Assembly: GCF_026210795.1 (NCBI RefSeq)
Contig: NC_089434.1
Location: 3,286,001 to 3,350,000, forward strand
Source: Rhizophagus irregularis
Taxonomy: Eukaryota; Glomeromycota; Glomeromycetes; Glomerales; Glomeraceae
Reading direction: 5' to 3'
Length of the DNA stretch: 64,000 nt
Under the pieces are notes generated by a model. That model was not told the origin of the DNA and did not search any database. It worked only from the letters and a program-made list of their open reading frames with translations. Shown here one piece after another: positions 1 to 10,527 of this stretch. The first letter of the stretch is position 1; the number at the start of each line of letters is the position of its first letter. Position numbers and translations under genes: made by a program.

Positions 1-419
1 TTACAATAAAGAAAGTTTTTATATATGAACCGTGAATAAAATTATAGAATGATAAGTCTTATGACTCAAGTACATTTTTTTTTATACATTAAATAAAATT
101 ATTAATTATGTACATGAAAAAAAAAAAATGCCAAAACAAATAAATGAACCTTAACAGTTACGTATAATATTAACCTTTTTGATTACAAAGTTTACTAATT
201 TACCAGTTCAAATTTTAATATTTTACTCAACTTTCTTTTCCAGTCATTTGAGTATTTTGAGTAGAGCAAATAATCAAAATTAACCATTTATGGTTTATCA
301 GATAGTCCAGTCCGATTTCAAATGATGTTAACATGGAATTTGATCGACATAAGATCCGGTAATAACGATGTAATAATAGTTAATCTATTGGAACAAGTTC
401 CGATCGCAATATAAAAAAA
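1..419. other. AT-rich gene-free left edge
   Basis: No gene, RNA or repeat boundary could be supported here. The stretch is AT-rich with homopolymer runs (a T run near 75 and an A run near 118) and no long open frame on either strand. It ends where sequence shared with the promoters of the other family A copies begins. Confidence 0.6.
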
Positions 420-651
420 AATAATATAAAAATACCCTTTGGCAAATTTTTAAAAGAAATTTATATTTTTTTCGTTCTGAAAATTGAAAGTTTCTCTCGT
501 TCAAATCATTTCTTCTACGAATTCCATTGGTTATTTCTTAAGATATATAAAGTGTTATACCGATAATATACATATTTAGTTCAATTGTTGCTTTGAAGAA
601 AAAAAAAATAATATATTTTGAGAAACATCTTTAACGCAAGAAGTTTTTACA
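420..651 (+). promoter_or_regulatory. Promoter and 5' leader of family A copy 1 (long type)
   Basis: This stretch is closely repeated before the copies at 18214 and 24927. It contains CCCTTTGGCAAATTTTT near 436, AAAATTGAAAGTTTC near 480, a TTCTACGAATTCCATT stretch, and a TATA-like TATATAAAG at 544-552, about 100 bases before the ATG. The last bases before the start codon (AAGTTTTTACRATG) are also conserved in all copies. Conservation of non-coding sequence next to the start codon suggests shared expression control, but a simple recent duplication would give the same picture. Confidence 0.5.
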
Positions 652-1185
652 ATGACTCATGGATCCGATTTGGATTTTACTGAAAATATTAATGATGGAA
701 ACAATCATTTACAACAACCAACAAATGTGATCCAAATGGAGCATACTCGAATGGAATATAATCAAATAGAACATAATCAAATGGAACATACTTCAAATGC
801 TCCATATAATAATAACTTTAATATTTCTTGCAACCCTTCAGATACAACAACTTACAACACTGGCAATAACGAAGGGTCCTCTTTTATGGATAATCAACTT
901 GGTACTTCAACTCAATACTATGATCCTACGTTCACTACATCGTATCACGCGCCGCAGTATAACTCTCTTCTTGATGATATTCAATTCCAAAATAACTTCT
1001 CATCAGTTAATATTCCTCAGACGGATAATTCTGAGATCTTTAGACTTAATATTCCCGGTTTCAAAATCATCGTTATACCTAATTCTGTAAATTTAGCTAA
1101 TTTGGATTTACAAAATTTGTTTCCACAAGACTCTAACCCAAATATCGTTACTATTCATTTGATTTTAATAACTTTTAGTAACTAA
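652..1185 (+). CDS. Family A protein, copy 1, C-terminus altered by deletion
   Basis: Unknown function. The 177-residue frame starts at the ATG conserved in all paralogues. Residues 1-15 are the conserved start (DLDFTENIND), residues ~29-46 carry four MEH/MEY short repeats, residues ~50-120 are Asn/Ser/Thr/Tyr-rich and probably disordered, and the hydrophobic motif IFRLNIPGFKIIVIP follows at about residue 130. No signal peptide, membrane segment or known domain is seen. Compared with the copy at 28120, 43 bases are missing after codon NIVT (about 1152), which shifts the frame: the usual tail ending in FDFNNF is replaced by about ten unrelated residues and the frame ends at the next TAA. A possible polyadenylation signal AATAAA lies at 1264-1269. 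No intron is needed. It may still be expressed as a tail variant. Confidence 0.6.
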   Translation: MTHGSDLDFTENINDGNNHLQQPTNVIQMEHTRMEYNQIEHNQMEHTSNAPYNNNFNISCNPSDTTTYNTGNNEGSSFMDNQLGTSTQYYDPTFTTSYHAPQYNSLLDDIQFQNNFSSVNIPQTDNSEIFRLNIPGFKIIVIPNSVNLANLDLQNLFPQDSNPNIVTIHLILITFSN

Positions 1186-1372
1186 ATTTCTTTTTATCTA
1201 ATTTATATTATTATTATTTCTTATCTGTATTTTTTAAATATTTTATCATGTATTCATTATATAAATAAAGTTATATTTATTATCTAATTCTTAGCTATTA
1301 ATATTTGCCAAGGGCTTAGGCCAAAATCTAATTATAATAAATAATGTTGGGATGCGGATTCTTTAAAACGAT

Positions 1373-1561
1373 CTAAGGCAAAAGAATTATATGTTTTATT
1401 TGCGAATTTATATGATCGATTCCCGGCAATTCTTGAAATTTCTTTAAAATCCGCTTCAGGGTTTTTGTCTTTAATTTATCCTGTAAATCTTTTCGAAATA
1501 AAATAAACGCATTTTGAGGTCGAGTTATTCTACCTTTTTTGCCTACCAGACCTAGAATCAT
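1373..1561 (-). pseudogene. HMG-box (MATA-type) gene fragment
   Basis: The minus-strand frame carries GRITRPQNAFILFRKDLQ, matching the start of an HMG box of the fungal mating-type (MATA) class, where (R)P(P/Q)NAFILFR in helix 1 contacts DNA. Only this first part is recognisable; the following residues (KILKKFQELPGIDH and beyond) no longer match the box and a stop comes after 62 residues, against the usual 70-80-residue box in a larger protein. A second, more decayed copy lies at the same relative place in the unit at 28 kb. It is best read as a fragment carried along in the duplicated unit, not a working gene. The HMG call rests on the helix-1 motif alone. Confidence 0.5.
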
Positions 1562-1627
1562 TACAGATGATATAATAATTTTTGTACTGTTATATACATT
1601 TTACGTAAATAATTTTTGTTCTTTAAT

Positions 1628-1709
1628 GTTCTAAACTTTAGAAAATATTGAAAAAGTCCATAAATTATTGTATGAAACTGATAATATAATTAAGAAACGT
1701 AATTCATAA
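1628..1709 (+). pseudogene. Relic of kinase-gene 3' end
   Basis: The sequence is nearly identical to the last codons of the kinase fragment at 25706-26009 (peptide EKVHKLLYE.DN.IKK), but the codons between the upstream junction and GTTCTAAAC are missing and one base is inserted, so the frame is broken. The same joined form recurs at 29335, about 42130 and, inverted or diverged, near 45850. Confidence 0.5.
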
Positions 1710-2619
1710 TGTCCTTTTACTTTTAACAAGAGAATCTGGTACTTAAATATCATTAATCAAATATTTTTAAAGACAGAACAAATTTAATGTGAAATTTTTA
1801 GTTTGGAACTTTAACTCATAAAATTTATCGTAATTTTAAACAAACCTGCATGTTGGAGAATAGGGTATATTGAAAAAATTAATTTTTATCTATCCCTTAA
1901 ACTGTTTTGCAGCCAAATTTGCCTGCAATTTTGTTTTTTAATTAAAGACACTTTTAAATACCTTAAAATATTTTATTACATAAACCAATATTTTTGTAAT
2001 AAATTCTATAGTATTTTCTAAGTAAAAATCGAAAAAAAAGTTCAATTTGATTAATGATTTTTAAAAGTAAATGATCGACAAATTATAACAAATAGTAGCT
2101 AAATTTTTTAAATTGAAATATCTTTTTATCCATTAACCCTAGAAATATAAAATTACCACCATTTGATGCGTCTTAATGAGAAGAATCTGATATAAATAAA
2201 ATTATCCTTCTACAAATATTATGTGACAGGATAACTTATAAAATCTAAAAATTTATAGATTAATATAACTTTTTATTTGTCAATTTTAGAGTTATGATTT
2301 TATTACCATTAAATGCGCCTTAATAAGAGGAATCTAACAAATATAATTTCATCTTTCTATGATCACTAGATCTCAAGATATTTTAAAAATTCTAAAATTT
2401 TTAAAATTAATTTTAGTCCCTACAGTTTGAGGGATAGTTTGGAAGCAAATCACAAGAACGTATATGTATTTATAGCAACCGCGACCTAAAATAAGATATT
2501 TCCACATCTTTTATTAAAATGAATCGAATTATTATAATTTTTGAAAATAAATTTTCAAAATTTTGAAGAATCTATCATCTTAAATTAATGCATTTAATAA
2601 AGGGTAAACAATAATGTTA

Positions 2620-3950
2620 TTTTATTAAAAAAAAAAGTGTAACGTCAGTCATCAGCTGATATTTAATTTCTTTATGAGGTATTGAACATTCACTACTCAT
2701 AGGATATTATTTATCTAACTATAATAATATCTCAAAATATTAATGTTATTAATAAAGAGCGTTAGATCTAGAACCAAAAAGTAAAAATCCTGTATAAAAT
2801 TTGCATCTTTTCATTCCGAAACCATTGAATTAAAATTATTATTTATTATTTAATTAATTGTGAATATGTATTAGAGTATAGGACAAGATAGATATATTGA
2901 ACGCAACTTGAATCACAAATAAATGACTCAAAGAGGGACAATATCAAATCATTTTAGAAGAAACATAACCTCCATTAATGTACATCAGTGATCGTAAACT
3001 AAAAAAAAAATCAGAGAATTAGTTTAACTTTTAAATTGAATTTCAGATCATGAAATTTCAGTGAAACATTTTTACCTTTTGGGAATATTTTCACATCCAT
3101 CATCATTATCAATGATTTGGAGAACATCACGTAAGCATGCAAAAAATTTCTTGTTGAACTTCGAATATTTTTTTGATATATTTGGCCACATAGATTACCG
3201 TCATCAGTATAAGTTTATCACTTTAGGATTTAATTCTTTTAGAAAAATTATTTCAAAGTAAATGACAGGTTTTGTAACATTCTAAATCTTCAATTAGGTT
3301 CGTTCTATTATTGATAAATTATAAATGTCAGTAAATTTCAAAGAAAAATATTATATAACAATCCATTTCGATTAAAACGAGTCCTTACTAGGAATATTCA
3401 TATTTCTTTTTGATTTCAATCAAATTGCAAATTTGTTATATAATTATTTTAAGATATTAACCATATATTTCCGTTGCATATGTTTAACCAAAATCGTTAA
3501 ATGAAAAAGAGTATCGAAATCAAAGCTTTAATATTAAGGAAAGTTCCAGCTTATCATTAGTTTGAGTATTAAAATGTTCCTTCTGGCGTAACAAGACATT
3601 ATTTAATTAAAAATAAATATTTTACCTTCTTCTAAAAATCATTAGAACTTAGACTTTTATGAAATTAAATGTTCGTTGTTTTTATTCTACAAGTTATTAT
3701 TTCTATTATAGTTAACATTTATTATCTTTTCATGTCGTGTTTGAGATATTTGAGTTTCTGAAATAGTTGTTTAGAATGTTCCTCATAAAATAAAGGGAAA
3801 ATGTAATTACAAAGTGCGTTCGCATTGCTAAAGTAGGATAAAACCTTGTTAAAGACCTAAATGTAATAAATAAAACTTATTTCTAAAAAAATTTCTCACT
3901 ATCACGGGTTATATTGATTTTTCGATACTTATTTTTACCATGTGATTTAT
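2620..3950. repeat. Class I downstream block of unit 1
   Basis: Long stretches here recur after other family A copies: GTAACRTCAGTC near 2640, GCGTTAGATCTAGAA near 2758, a block around 2940-3260, CGTTGCATATGTTTAACCAA near 3472, and a terminal block (3740-3930) with AAACCTTGTTAAAGAC and TCACGGG. Matching copies lie at 26340-27560, 29800-31135 and 42540-43500, and part at 16690-16900. The block is non-coding apart from the small opposite-strand frame annotated separately. It defines a duplication unit of roughly 3.5 kb. Confidence 0.65.
2944..3191 (-). CDS. Candidate small two-exon gene opposite family A (copy in unit 1)
   Basis: Not recognised. Exon 1 is 3191..3076 and exon 2 is 2998..2944, joined across a 76-77 bp GTAAAA...TTTAG intron. 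Together they give 171 nt, a 56-residue protein from ATG to TGA with the piece FFACLRDVLQIIDNDDG followed by CENIPKS at the splice site and ending YVSSKMI. The paralogous unit at 26680-26926 keeps the same two exons, lengths, splice phase and stop with only a few substitutions. Other units (19.7, 30.2, 34.9 kb) have shifted or truncated versions. It could be a small gene, or the last exons of a larger gene whose 5' part has decayed. Four of the six exon differences between the two intact copies change the residue, so constraint is not demonstrated. Confidence 0.35.
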
Positions 3951-4529
3951 TTGGATCACATAATTGAGGTAAGGGAGAACCAAAGAAATCTTATTTTCTT
4001 TTTTTCTTAATAGTTTTGACACAGTTACATCATTTTGGAAAAAATTTGTTTATTGTTTCTAATAAATAAAAAAATTATTTATAAACTGTTTAATAAAGCA
4101 TTTTTTATTAACTTTTACATGTAATTTAATAATACAATGTAATTCGCGGAGAAGTATAGAAACGAAATTAGAATGAAGTTAAAAGAACGAAAGAATCCTT
4201 TCATTTAAAAAGAAAAAAAAAATTTTTTTCGTTTTAATCCATTATTTAAAAAAATTTTTTACTTTTCGTTTCTTTCCCTAATTGGCAGTTCCTTTTGTTT
4301 ATAAAAAAATTCGTTTTTTCTTTCCCTCATTGGCCATTTCTTTCGTAATTTAATAATATTTTAAACACTAACTGTTAACGTAGTTAACAGGTGAATCCTA
4401 GTAATAATAATAATTATCGTGCTCCGCTGTATGATGTTGATGATTTGTAATTTAATTATTTTTTATGCGTAAGTTTAATAATTACAATAAACTATATTTA
4501 AGCTATAAACAATACATGTGTTATAATTA
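3951..4529. other. AT-rich spacer with short homopolymer-rich duplication
   Basis: No gene is supported. Between about 4255 and 4345 a short segment with TTTCTTTCCCTAATTGG is followed by a near repeat TTTCTTTCCCTCATTGG, a local duplication. The rest is A/T-rich without recognisable structure. Confidence 0.45.
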
Positions 4530-6115
4530 TTAATTATGGCTATTAGGATTATTATTGAAAATAATAACAGAATTGATAAAAACTTTATCAGCTGTTAATT
4601 TCGAAACTAATTCTTCCAAATTTTGACTTTTATTTTCTTGAATTTCATTTAAATCTTTTAATGGCCTTTTTGTAACTTTAATATTACTGTTTGCCGAATT
4701 AATAACTTCACGATTATCTAGAAAAAGTTCAATTTTGTTAAATTGATTATCAAAAAATAGAATAAAATTTTAGAATATTACCATTAAGCAATGATTTTGC
4801 AACAACGAAATTGTCTGTTGATAAAGTTGATTGTTCCATTGATTCTTCTATAGAAGAAAATTAGAATGCAGGTCATTTATTAATGATTAAAAATTTCAAA
4901 TTTTTACCTGATCGAATATTATTTTTATTAAAACCAAATGCTTCAACAAGGTTAAAAGCATTATTTCGTTGAATTTCAGTTTCTGGACGCTCATATCTAG
5001 CAAGCCCTTGCTCAGACTTATGTCGTGTACTTGCCATACATTCAGAATTTGAAAATCCTCGTCGCTTTAATATTTGTACTAGCGTTTTCTGACCTGAATG
5101 GTTACTAATTTTGCGATCATCCACGTTAATTCCGGTTAAGGTAACAATTTTTTTCATAAAGGATTTAATTTCTTTTTCAGACACATGTTGCTTATGATAC
5201 CATTGTCCATTAAATTCAACTGTATAATATGAAATAAAAAATAATAAAAATTTTGACATTAGATTTGTCAAAAAAAAAAAAAATTTTAATATTTACCTTC
5301 ACTAATATTGCATGGCTTTAAATAAAAATGTGGATCAGCTTGGGTTGGACGTTTGGTAAAATAATTTTCATACATTTCAATGATACTAGGTATTTCGGGA
5401 ATGTATAACTTATCACCTTGAGATTCAATATTATTGGCACCGCGTTGATTAGTTTTTGATTTGTAAATGATAACATCATATCCACCATATTTGTTTTTTC
5501 TTCGTATAAAATTTTGAAGCTGCAAATTGAAATGTTCTCCTCCCCTTAACCCTAAAACAATAGCATTAAAAAAAAAGATCCTATATAATAAACTGGCAGG
5601 ATCATTGCCAGACATTGCTTGATGATCAAGAATCTGAAGAAGATCATCTTCAGTAAATCCATCAGCACCGTTACGCTCCCCACGACCTTGACTCACAAGA
5701 CTCTTAACTTTACCATTCAAAATCTGCCATAATTTGTAATATTGATCTTTATCCATAATGTTGATAGGTTTTGAAAAGACAGACTTATTATTCAAATGTC
5801 TATTTATTACAAACATGCAACTATTAACTGAAGAAACATGATATTCGAGAACCATCTTTTTTTCTCATTGCATGAACAAATCTACAAAGCTGATCCTCTA
5901 ATTCTTCTTTTGTATCAACTTCCTCAATCAATCCTTGATAATTAACATCTGTTCTAAATTTTTCCAAAGCTCGTATCCAATTTGAAGTTCGAATAATCAG
6001 TATTTTTACATCGGCTACTATCAATAAGATTGCGAAGTTCATCATCAGTAGGCTTTTTATAAGTAAAGTTCACCTTTAATTTCTTACAAGGTCGTTTATC
6101 TTTGTTATCTTGCAT
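4530..6115 (-). pseudogene. Crypton-like (DUF3504) tyrosine recombinase, frameshifted
   Basis: This minus-strand gene begins at the ATG at 6115 (MQDNKDKRPC) and ends at TAA 4530. Three introns are clear: 5296..5220, 4907..4848 and 4781..4718 (77, 60 and 64 bp, all GT..AG), each joining frames exactly. The catalytic domain shows VLGLRGGEHFNL (first catalytic Arg), a region around NHSGQKT, ASTRHK and LARYERP with the likely nucleophile Tyr. The residue that is normally the second catalytic Arg in HSGR is Gln (codon 5099-5101). Two frameshifts are seen, near 6003 and near 5858 (an extra C after DGS). The last two exons encode a polar tail beyond the domain. DUF3504 proteins derive from Crypton DNA transposons that cut and join through tyrosine chemistry. 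With two frameshifts and a lost Arg this copy is inactive. Confidence 0.8.
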
Positions 6116-6277
6116 CTTTAAAATATTAATAGAAAGGTTTTGTGTAAAAAAAAGAGTCGAAATGGAGAGAAATGAAATTGGATAAAGAAAAAAAATGATA
6201 AAAGCTTAATTTATGAGTTTAATTCGAGTTTAATAAAAGTTTAAATAAAACATCATAATGTCACACGATAATATCAT

Positions 6278-6424
6278 TATTGTGCTTGCGTTGATAAATA
6301 TACAATTATTAACCAATGCTGCATTCTGATTGGACAGATTTGGCCACTACGTGGCCAAATCCTTACCAATCATCTGCTAGCATTGGTTAATAATTGTAAT
6401 ATTAATCGCTACAAGCACTATAAT
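6278..6424. repeat. 147-bp palindromic MITE-like element
   Basis: The arms pair along nearly the whole length: ACAATTATTAACCAATGCT at 6302-6320 pairs perfectly with its complement at 6379-6397, outer arms (GTGCTTG at 6282 and CAAGCAC at 6412) extend the match imperfectly, and an inner stem GATTTGGCCAC/GTGGCCAAATC has a 3-base loop at about 6348. No clear target-site duplication. It lies upstream of the Crypton gene, but Cryptons lack terminal inverted repeats, so it is probably a separate foldback element. Confidence 0.65.
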
Positions 6425-6782
6425 TTATAATGAAGAATCAATATCTGAATGAATTTTTTCAAAAAAAGCAGTAGCAGATGTTGCAAGTATTTATTATTTT
6501 ATATTTGTAATCATAATATAGATTTATTAATTTATTGAGTAATTTAAATTAATACATAAAAAAAAAGTAAAAGTTTTTTGATATAATCATTCATTTTTTT
6601 ATTTAGAACAGTAACTAAGTTTCTTAAATATATTTTAAAATTCAACTATCATTTAATATATTTGGTAAATTTTAAACAAAAAAAACAAATTTACAATTGT
6701 TATCTTCCGTACCGTCACGTGATCGTATCGATCACGTGACTCTACCGCTTTAATGACCACGAGCTTTGACTGTGAAATAAAA

Positions 6783-7218
6783 TTAATAAAGGCTATGGCG
6801 GTGAATCCCTCTCATAACATGCATACGTCTTACACCATATGGCATCCAATATAAGTTCGGGCTGGTTTGTAATTGTCGCACTTGAAATAAGCCTCTATCA
6901 ACGCTAATAAATCTTGAAATCATCGAGTATTGGACATTCAATCTCCAACCAAGACCTTGAAGTTCTCTCCTCAATTCTCTTCTACACCAGGCTTAAATAT
7001 AATTATATATAAATAGTTAAATAAAAAATATGTTAGTCATGTTATAATTCATATTTTTTGTTTCACATACCACCATTCCTCCCAAAATGGGGATGTCCCG
7101 CAGGAATATTAGGAACTTCGTATATATCGTAAGCAAGATATGTAAGATCCCTTCTTACACGACGTGGATTCGGCAACGGACCAGGAGGTATAAATCGGCG
7201 GATTGCTCGTCTTGACAT
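6783..7218 (-). CDS. Small basic two-exon protein, unknown family
   Basis: I do not recognise the family. Exon 1 runs 7218..7071 and exon 2 6991..6783; the 79-bp intron (GTATGT...TTTAAG) joins them in phase to give 357 nt, 118 residues. The N-terminus is very Arg/Pro-rich (MSRRAIRRFIPPGPLPNPRR), followed by RRDLTYLAYDIYEVPNIPAG, then a segment WCRRELRRELQGLGWRL that could form a basic amphipathic helix, and a basic C-terminus (GVRRMHVMRGIHRHSLY). No signal peptide or membrane segment. The start is the first ATG of the frame with clean splice sites, and base composition is less AT-rich than the surroundings, which supports a real gene. It is divergently arranged with the gene starting at 7582. 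A nucleic-acid or acidic-partner binding role is only a guess from charge. Confidence 0.7.
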
Positions 7219-7581
7219 TTTAACAGAATTAAGATTAACGTAAAAATCAGTTAAATGATGAAAATGTAGCGAATATTTATTATCATCATTATTATTATCA
7301 TCATCATCATTATTATTATTATTATTAGCCCGAAGGACTATATAATACTGTATGTCCGTCCGGTAAAAATGTCATTCTTGACGAATTAATAATAAGAATA
7401 ATATACATGTATGTCTATCAAGAATCTTACCGTCAAAATTAGGCGGGATTGATGTACCATATATATATATATATATCCATTCTAGTTATTACGATCACGT
7501 GCCAGATCTTTACATGATTATCACATAATATTTTTGCGTGTACCTAATTGTGTAATCTCTTTTCTCACGTTCTTAAAGAAA
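7219..7581. promoter_or_regulatory. Bidirectional intergenic promoter region with microsatellites
   Basis: The 363-bp gap separates two divergent genes, so it must hold both promoters. It contains an ATT/ATC microsatellite (about 7270-7327), an AT-dinucleotide run (about 7459-7476) and a TCACGTG site near 7496. An imperfect inverted repeat (ATTCTTGACG at ~7375 and ATCAAGAATC at ~7418, with GGTAA/TTACC ends) lies between. Which elements act in transcription cannot be told from sequence alone. Confidence 0.45.
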
Positions 7582-8528
7582 ATGCAAAAAAAACAAGGAA
7601 AAAAACAAGGTACTATTCATACTTCATAATATATTAACTGACCTTGACATTTTATTTGATTAAAATATAGTTAAACAGGAAAACAGACCAATAAAAAAGG
7701 TAGCATGGAGTGAAGAAGATGAAGTAAGCATTTTTCTCCGGTTGCGAAATAAATCTCGGTATTTAATCTAACCTTTCATCCTTTATAATACAGGAACATC
7801 GCCAGAATCTTATCAAATGTGCCGAGAGATATGCTGAAGCTCGACAAAAAGTTCTATCTATTCCGGGCACCTCAGTCATCGAAGATATCCAATATGCGAT
7901 GGCTCTTGTCTACGAGGAATATAAGGCCAATACCTGGCCAGATAGATTCAAGCACAAATATGATTTATCACTTGCAGAATCTCCATTAAAGTAAGATCAA
8001 TCGTCTTTTTGTTTTGTCTTTTTACTTTTACTTTAATTTTGCATATTTACTAGGGAAGCTATAGTTGCGGCCAGAATTATGGAAGAATTTTCAGACTTAA
8101 CAACAGTTTTACATCGAGATCTTAATTACAATTGGCACTGGGCCGTTAATGAAGCTGGAGAAATTCTTGATAAGGCTATAGGATATAATAATCATCTTGA
8201 AGAATACGACTCTACGGAAGGTTTGTACACCAAAAGGTGTATCTATCGATTCTAACACTAAAATAACATATTAACAAGGCTATTATATCAACAATTAGAT
8301 GATGAATAAGTCTATGGTGTTTATACGTTATCACCCGTGCCTCCACAACATGAGTATAATAACATAAGGATGTTGAAAGAATTGCAAATACTATTCTTAA
8401 CTTTTGATTACTCGTAATTAGTTTGTATAATAATATTTCCTGATTCAGATTTTCATTGCACATTGCATTGTGATAAATGCGACTACAGGCAATATACGAA
8501 TAAAGTCAAAAGAAGCGCACCCTCATGA
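7582..8528 (+). CDS. Five-exon hypothetical protein with C-terminal Cys/His cluster
   Basis: Unknown family. Exons 7582..7609, 7671..7723, 7794..7990, 8054..8220 and 8449..8528 join with GT..AG introns to give exactly 525 nt, 174 residues. The start is Lys/Gln-rich (MQKKQGKKQ), followed by KKVAWSEEDEEHRQNLIKCA, a charged probably helical stretch; residues ~45-145 look alpha-helical (VIEDIQYAMALVYEEYK, AIVAARIMEEFSDL). The C-terminus FHCTLHCDKCDYRQYTNKVK has three Cys and two His spaced like a small zinc-binding site. The first three introns are 60-70 bp, the last 228 bp with a GTTTGT donor, so that junction is the least certain. WSEEDE recalls Myb/SANT starts, but the rest of that fold is not visible. 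It is head-to-head with the small basic gene at 6783. Confidence 0.68.
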
Positions 8529-10527
8529 TGAACTGCAATATTAAGAAATCATTTTTTATTCATTTTTTCTTAACCGTTGGCCCTTTCTCATGTATTACTT
8601 TACAAAGTTCATCAGGAGTTACAGTTCGCGAAAAAAATAATCGGAATTTAATCAGAATTACAAAAAGTGTAAAGAATAAAAAACTAGTGATTAGAATTTC
8701 TTCAAAATTTGCAAATATATAAACCTTATGTATATTAAATTTCAGCCTTCTATCTTGCTTGGTTATCTCTCAATCGATTTTTTAATTTGATAAAAAAAAA
8801 TCGTCAAAAATTTAAACTGTAAAAAAAATATAAATTTCATAAAGCATTCAAAATTGCAATTTATTAAAACTTGAATAATGTGATTTGAGTTTATGCCATT
8901 AAAAAAAATCTTTATTATTGAGAAATTGATTCAACATGATGATCGCACTCTGACCTTTACCCCCAATTTCCATTAAAAGAACTAAAATTCAAAATTAAAC
9001 ATAAAATAAAATAAATATAAAAGTTATTATAAATATATTTAATGTACAGATTAATAATTTTCAAAATATACAAATAAAAATTATTAATCCAAATATTTTA
9101 AAGTGGTTAAATTTATCTAAATTTTAATGATTTTTGAGTCAATTTTACTTTTAATTTACTGAAAAACTAACTGATTTAAAATAGCAAAAAATGTTTTTAA
9201 TAAATTAATTATGGATATGCTTTTATGTTTATAATTTTTTATTTGGATATACAGGCAGATTGTTAATTTCTGAGCACAATATTGAAACCTTTATGAAATT
9301 TTCATTTCTTAAATTTTTAATGATTTTTTATTCAAATTAAAAAAAAATTGATTGAGAGACAACTAAGTAAAAACAAAAGGCTGAGATTTAATATCTTTTG
9401 TATTCTGAATTTAAACATGGGTAAAAACTGAGTCATACTTTTTTTTTTAAATTCAAATTTCCTCTTTCCAATCCAAGCCACTTATTATATTAACAAAAAT
9501 AAAAAAAAAATAATCAGAATCCCTGGAGCTCTCTAAAATTAGGTTATGCATAATAATATAAAAAGTAAAAATACAAAACGTGATGAATACTTTATAGAGT
9601 ACATTCAGTTAGTATCTTTTTTTTTTGATTAACATTAAGGAACCGTTATTCAATAATGAAATTTTTTATCATTTTGTAATAAAGTATAAAGTTTTTTCTG
9701 CCACTTTAAGCCACTTTCTAATTTTCATTGTAATTAAAAAAAAAAAAAAAGAGGAAAAAATATATATATATTCATCTTTTATAACTGTATGTATAATTTA
9801 CACAGATTTTTCTTAAAAAAAAATATTGATTTTTTTTATTTCCTAATTTCCCATCAAAAGAAAAGAACATAATAAAAATAAAAAAAATATTTGTTTTACT
9901 TGGCAAAAATTCACGGGGGATTCAGTAAACAAATCAACTGTTATTATAAACCTTGTTAAATAAATATTCAGGTCATATTACAGAAAATTTGATTAATTAT
10001 GATACCGATCTGAATCTAATATAGCTATCTAGTAAGCCAAAATTTCATGTCAATTTTCTTTCTTATCTCACATTTCCAAATTTCCTAAAATTCTTAAAAT
10101 TTTGTGCATGTGCAAAAATCATACTTATAGATTTACTTAGTCATATGCATTTAATTAGGTTATTTTAAAGAAAATTAAATAATAATAATAATAATAATAA
10201 ATATTGCACAAATCTACATATACTATTTTACATAATTTTAAGAACCCAACATGTATTTTATATAAACCTGACTTTACATGTAAAATAAATTTATATAAAA
10301 CTATATAAATTTTTTTTTTTAAATTCAAATAAGATTTTATGTATTTTTTATATTAGTATTATATTTAGCAAATTTATTATTGTTTATTTGAAATATTATG
10401 ATTATATTTTACTATAGCTAATAAATTTTACTATTAGCTAATAATTATCTAAATGATATTGAACTAAAATCTTTATTATTACATTTATTATCCTATTAAA
10501 AAATTATATTTATAAAAAAATAGAGTA
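8529..10527. other. AT-rich gene-free stretch
   Basis: About 2 kb of extremely A/T-rich sequence. Short open frames (for example 8525-8722 and 9625-9816) look like chance frames of low-complexity sequence: no initiation context, no splice partners, no recognisable motif. A short ATT/AAT microsatellite lies at about 10180-10200. No structured RNA or repeat boundary was found. Confidence 0.55.

Noticed and set aside
797-1090. 97-residue plus frame inside family A copy 1 (also 18350, 28265, 36493, 46212)
   Set aside because: Overlaps the main frame in another phase in every copy. It is open because codon use is shared, starts mid-gene, and has low-complexity LIL content. The main frame has the conserved start context and normal protein composition.
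3061-3261. 66-residue plus-strand frame in the unit 1 block
   Set aside because: Antisense to the two-exon minus-strand frame; it contains the intron on the other strand and is not kept in other units.
8212-8463. 83-residue minus-strand frame
   Set aside because: It covers the fourth intron and part of the last exon of the plus-strand gene at 7582-8528, whose five exons join exactly in frame; this frame has no motif.
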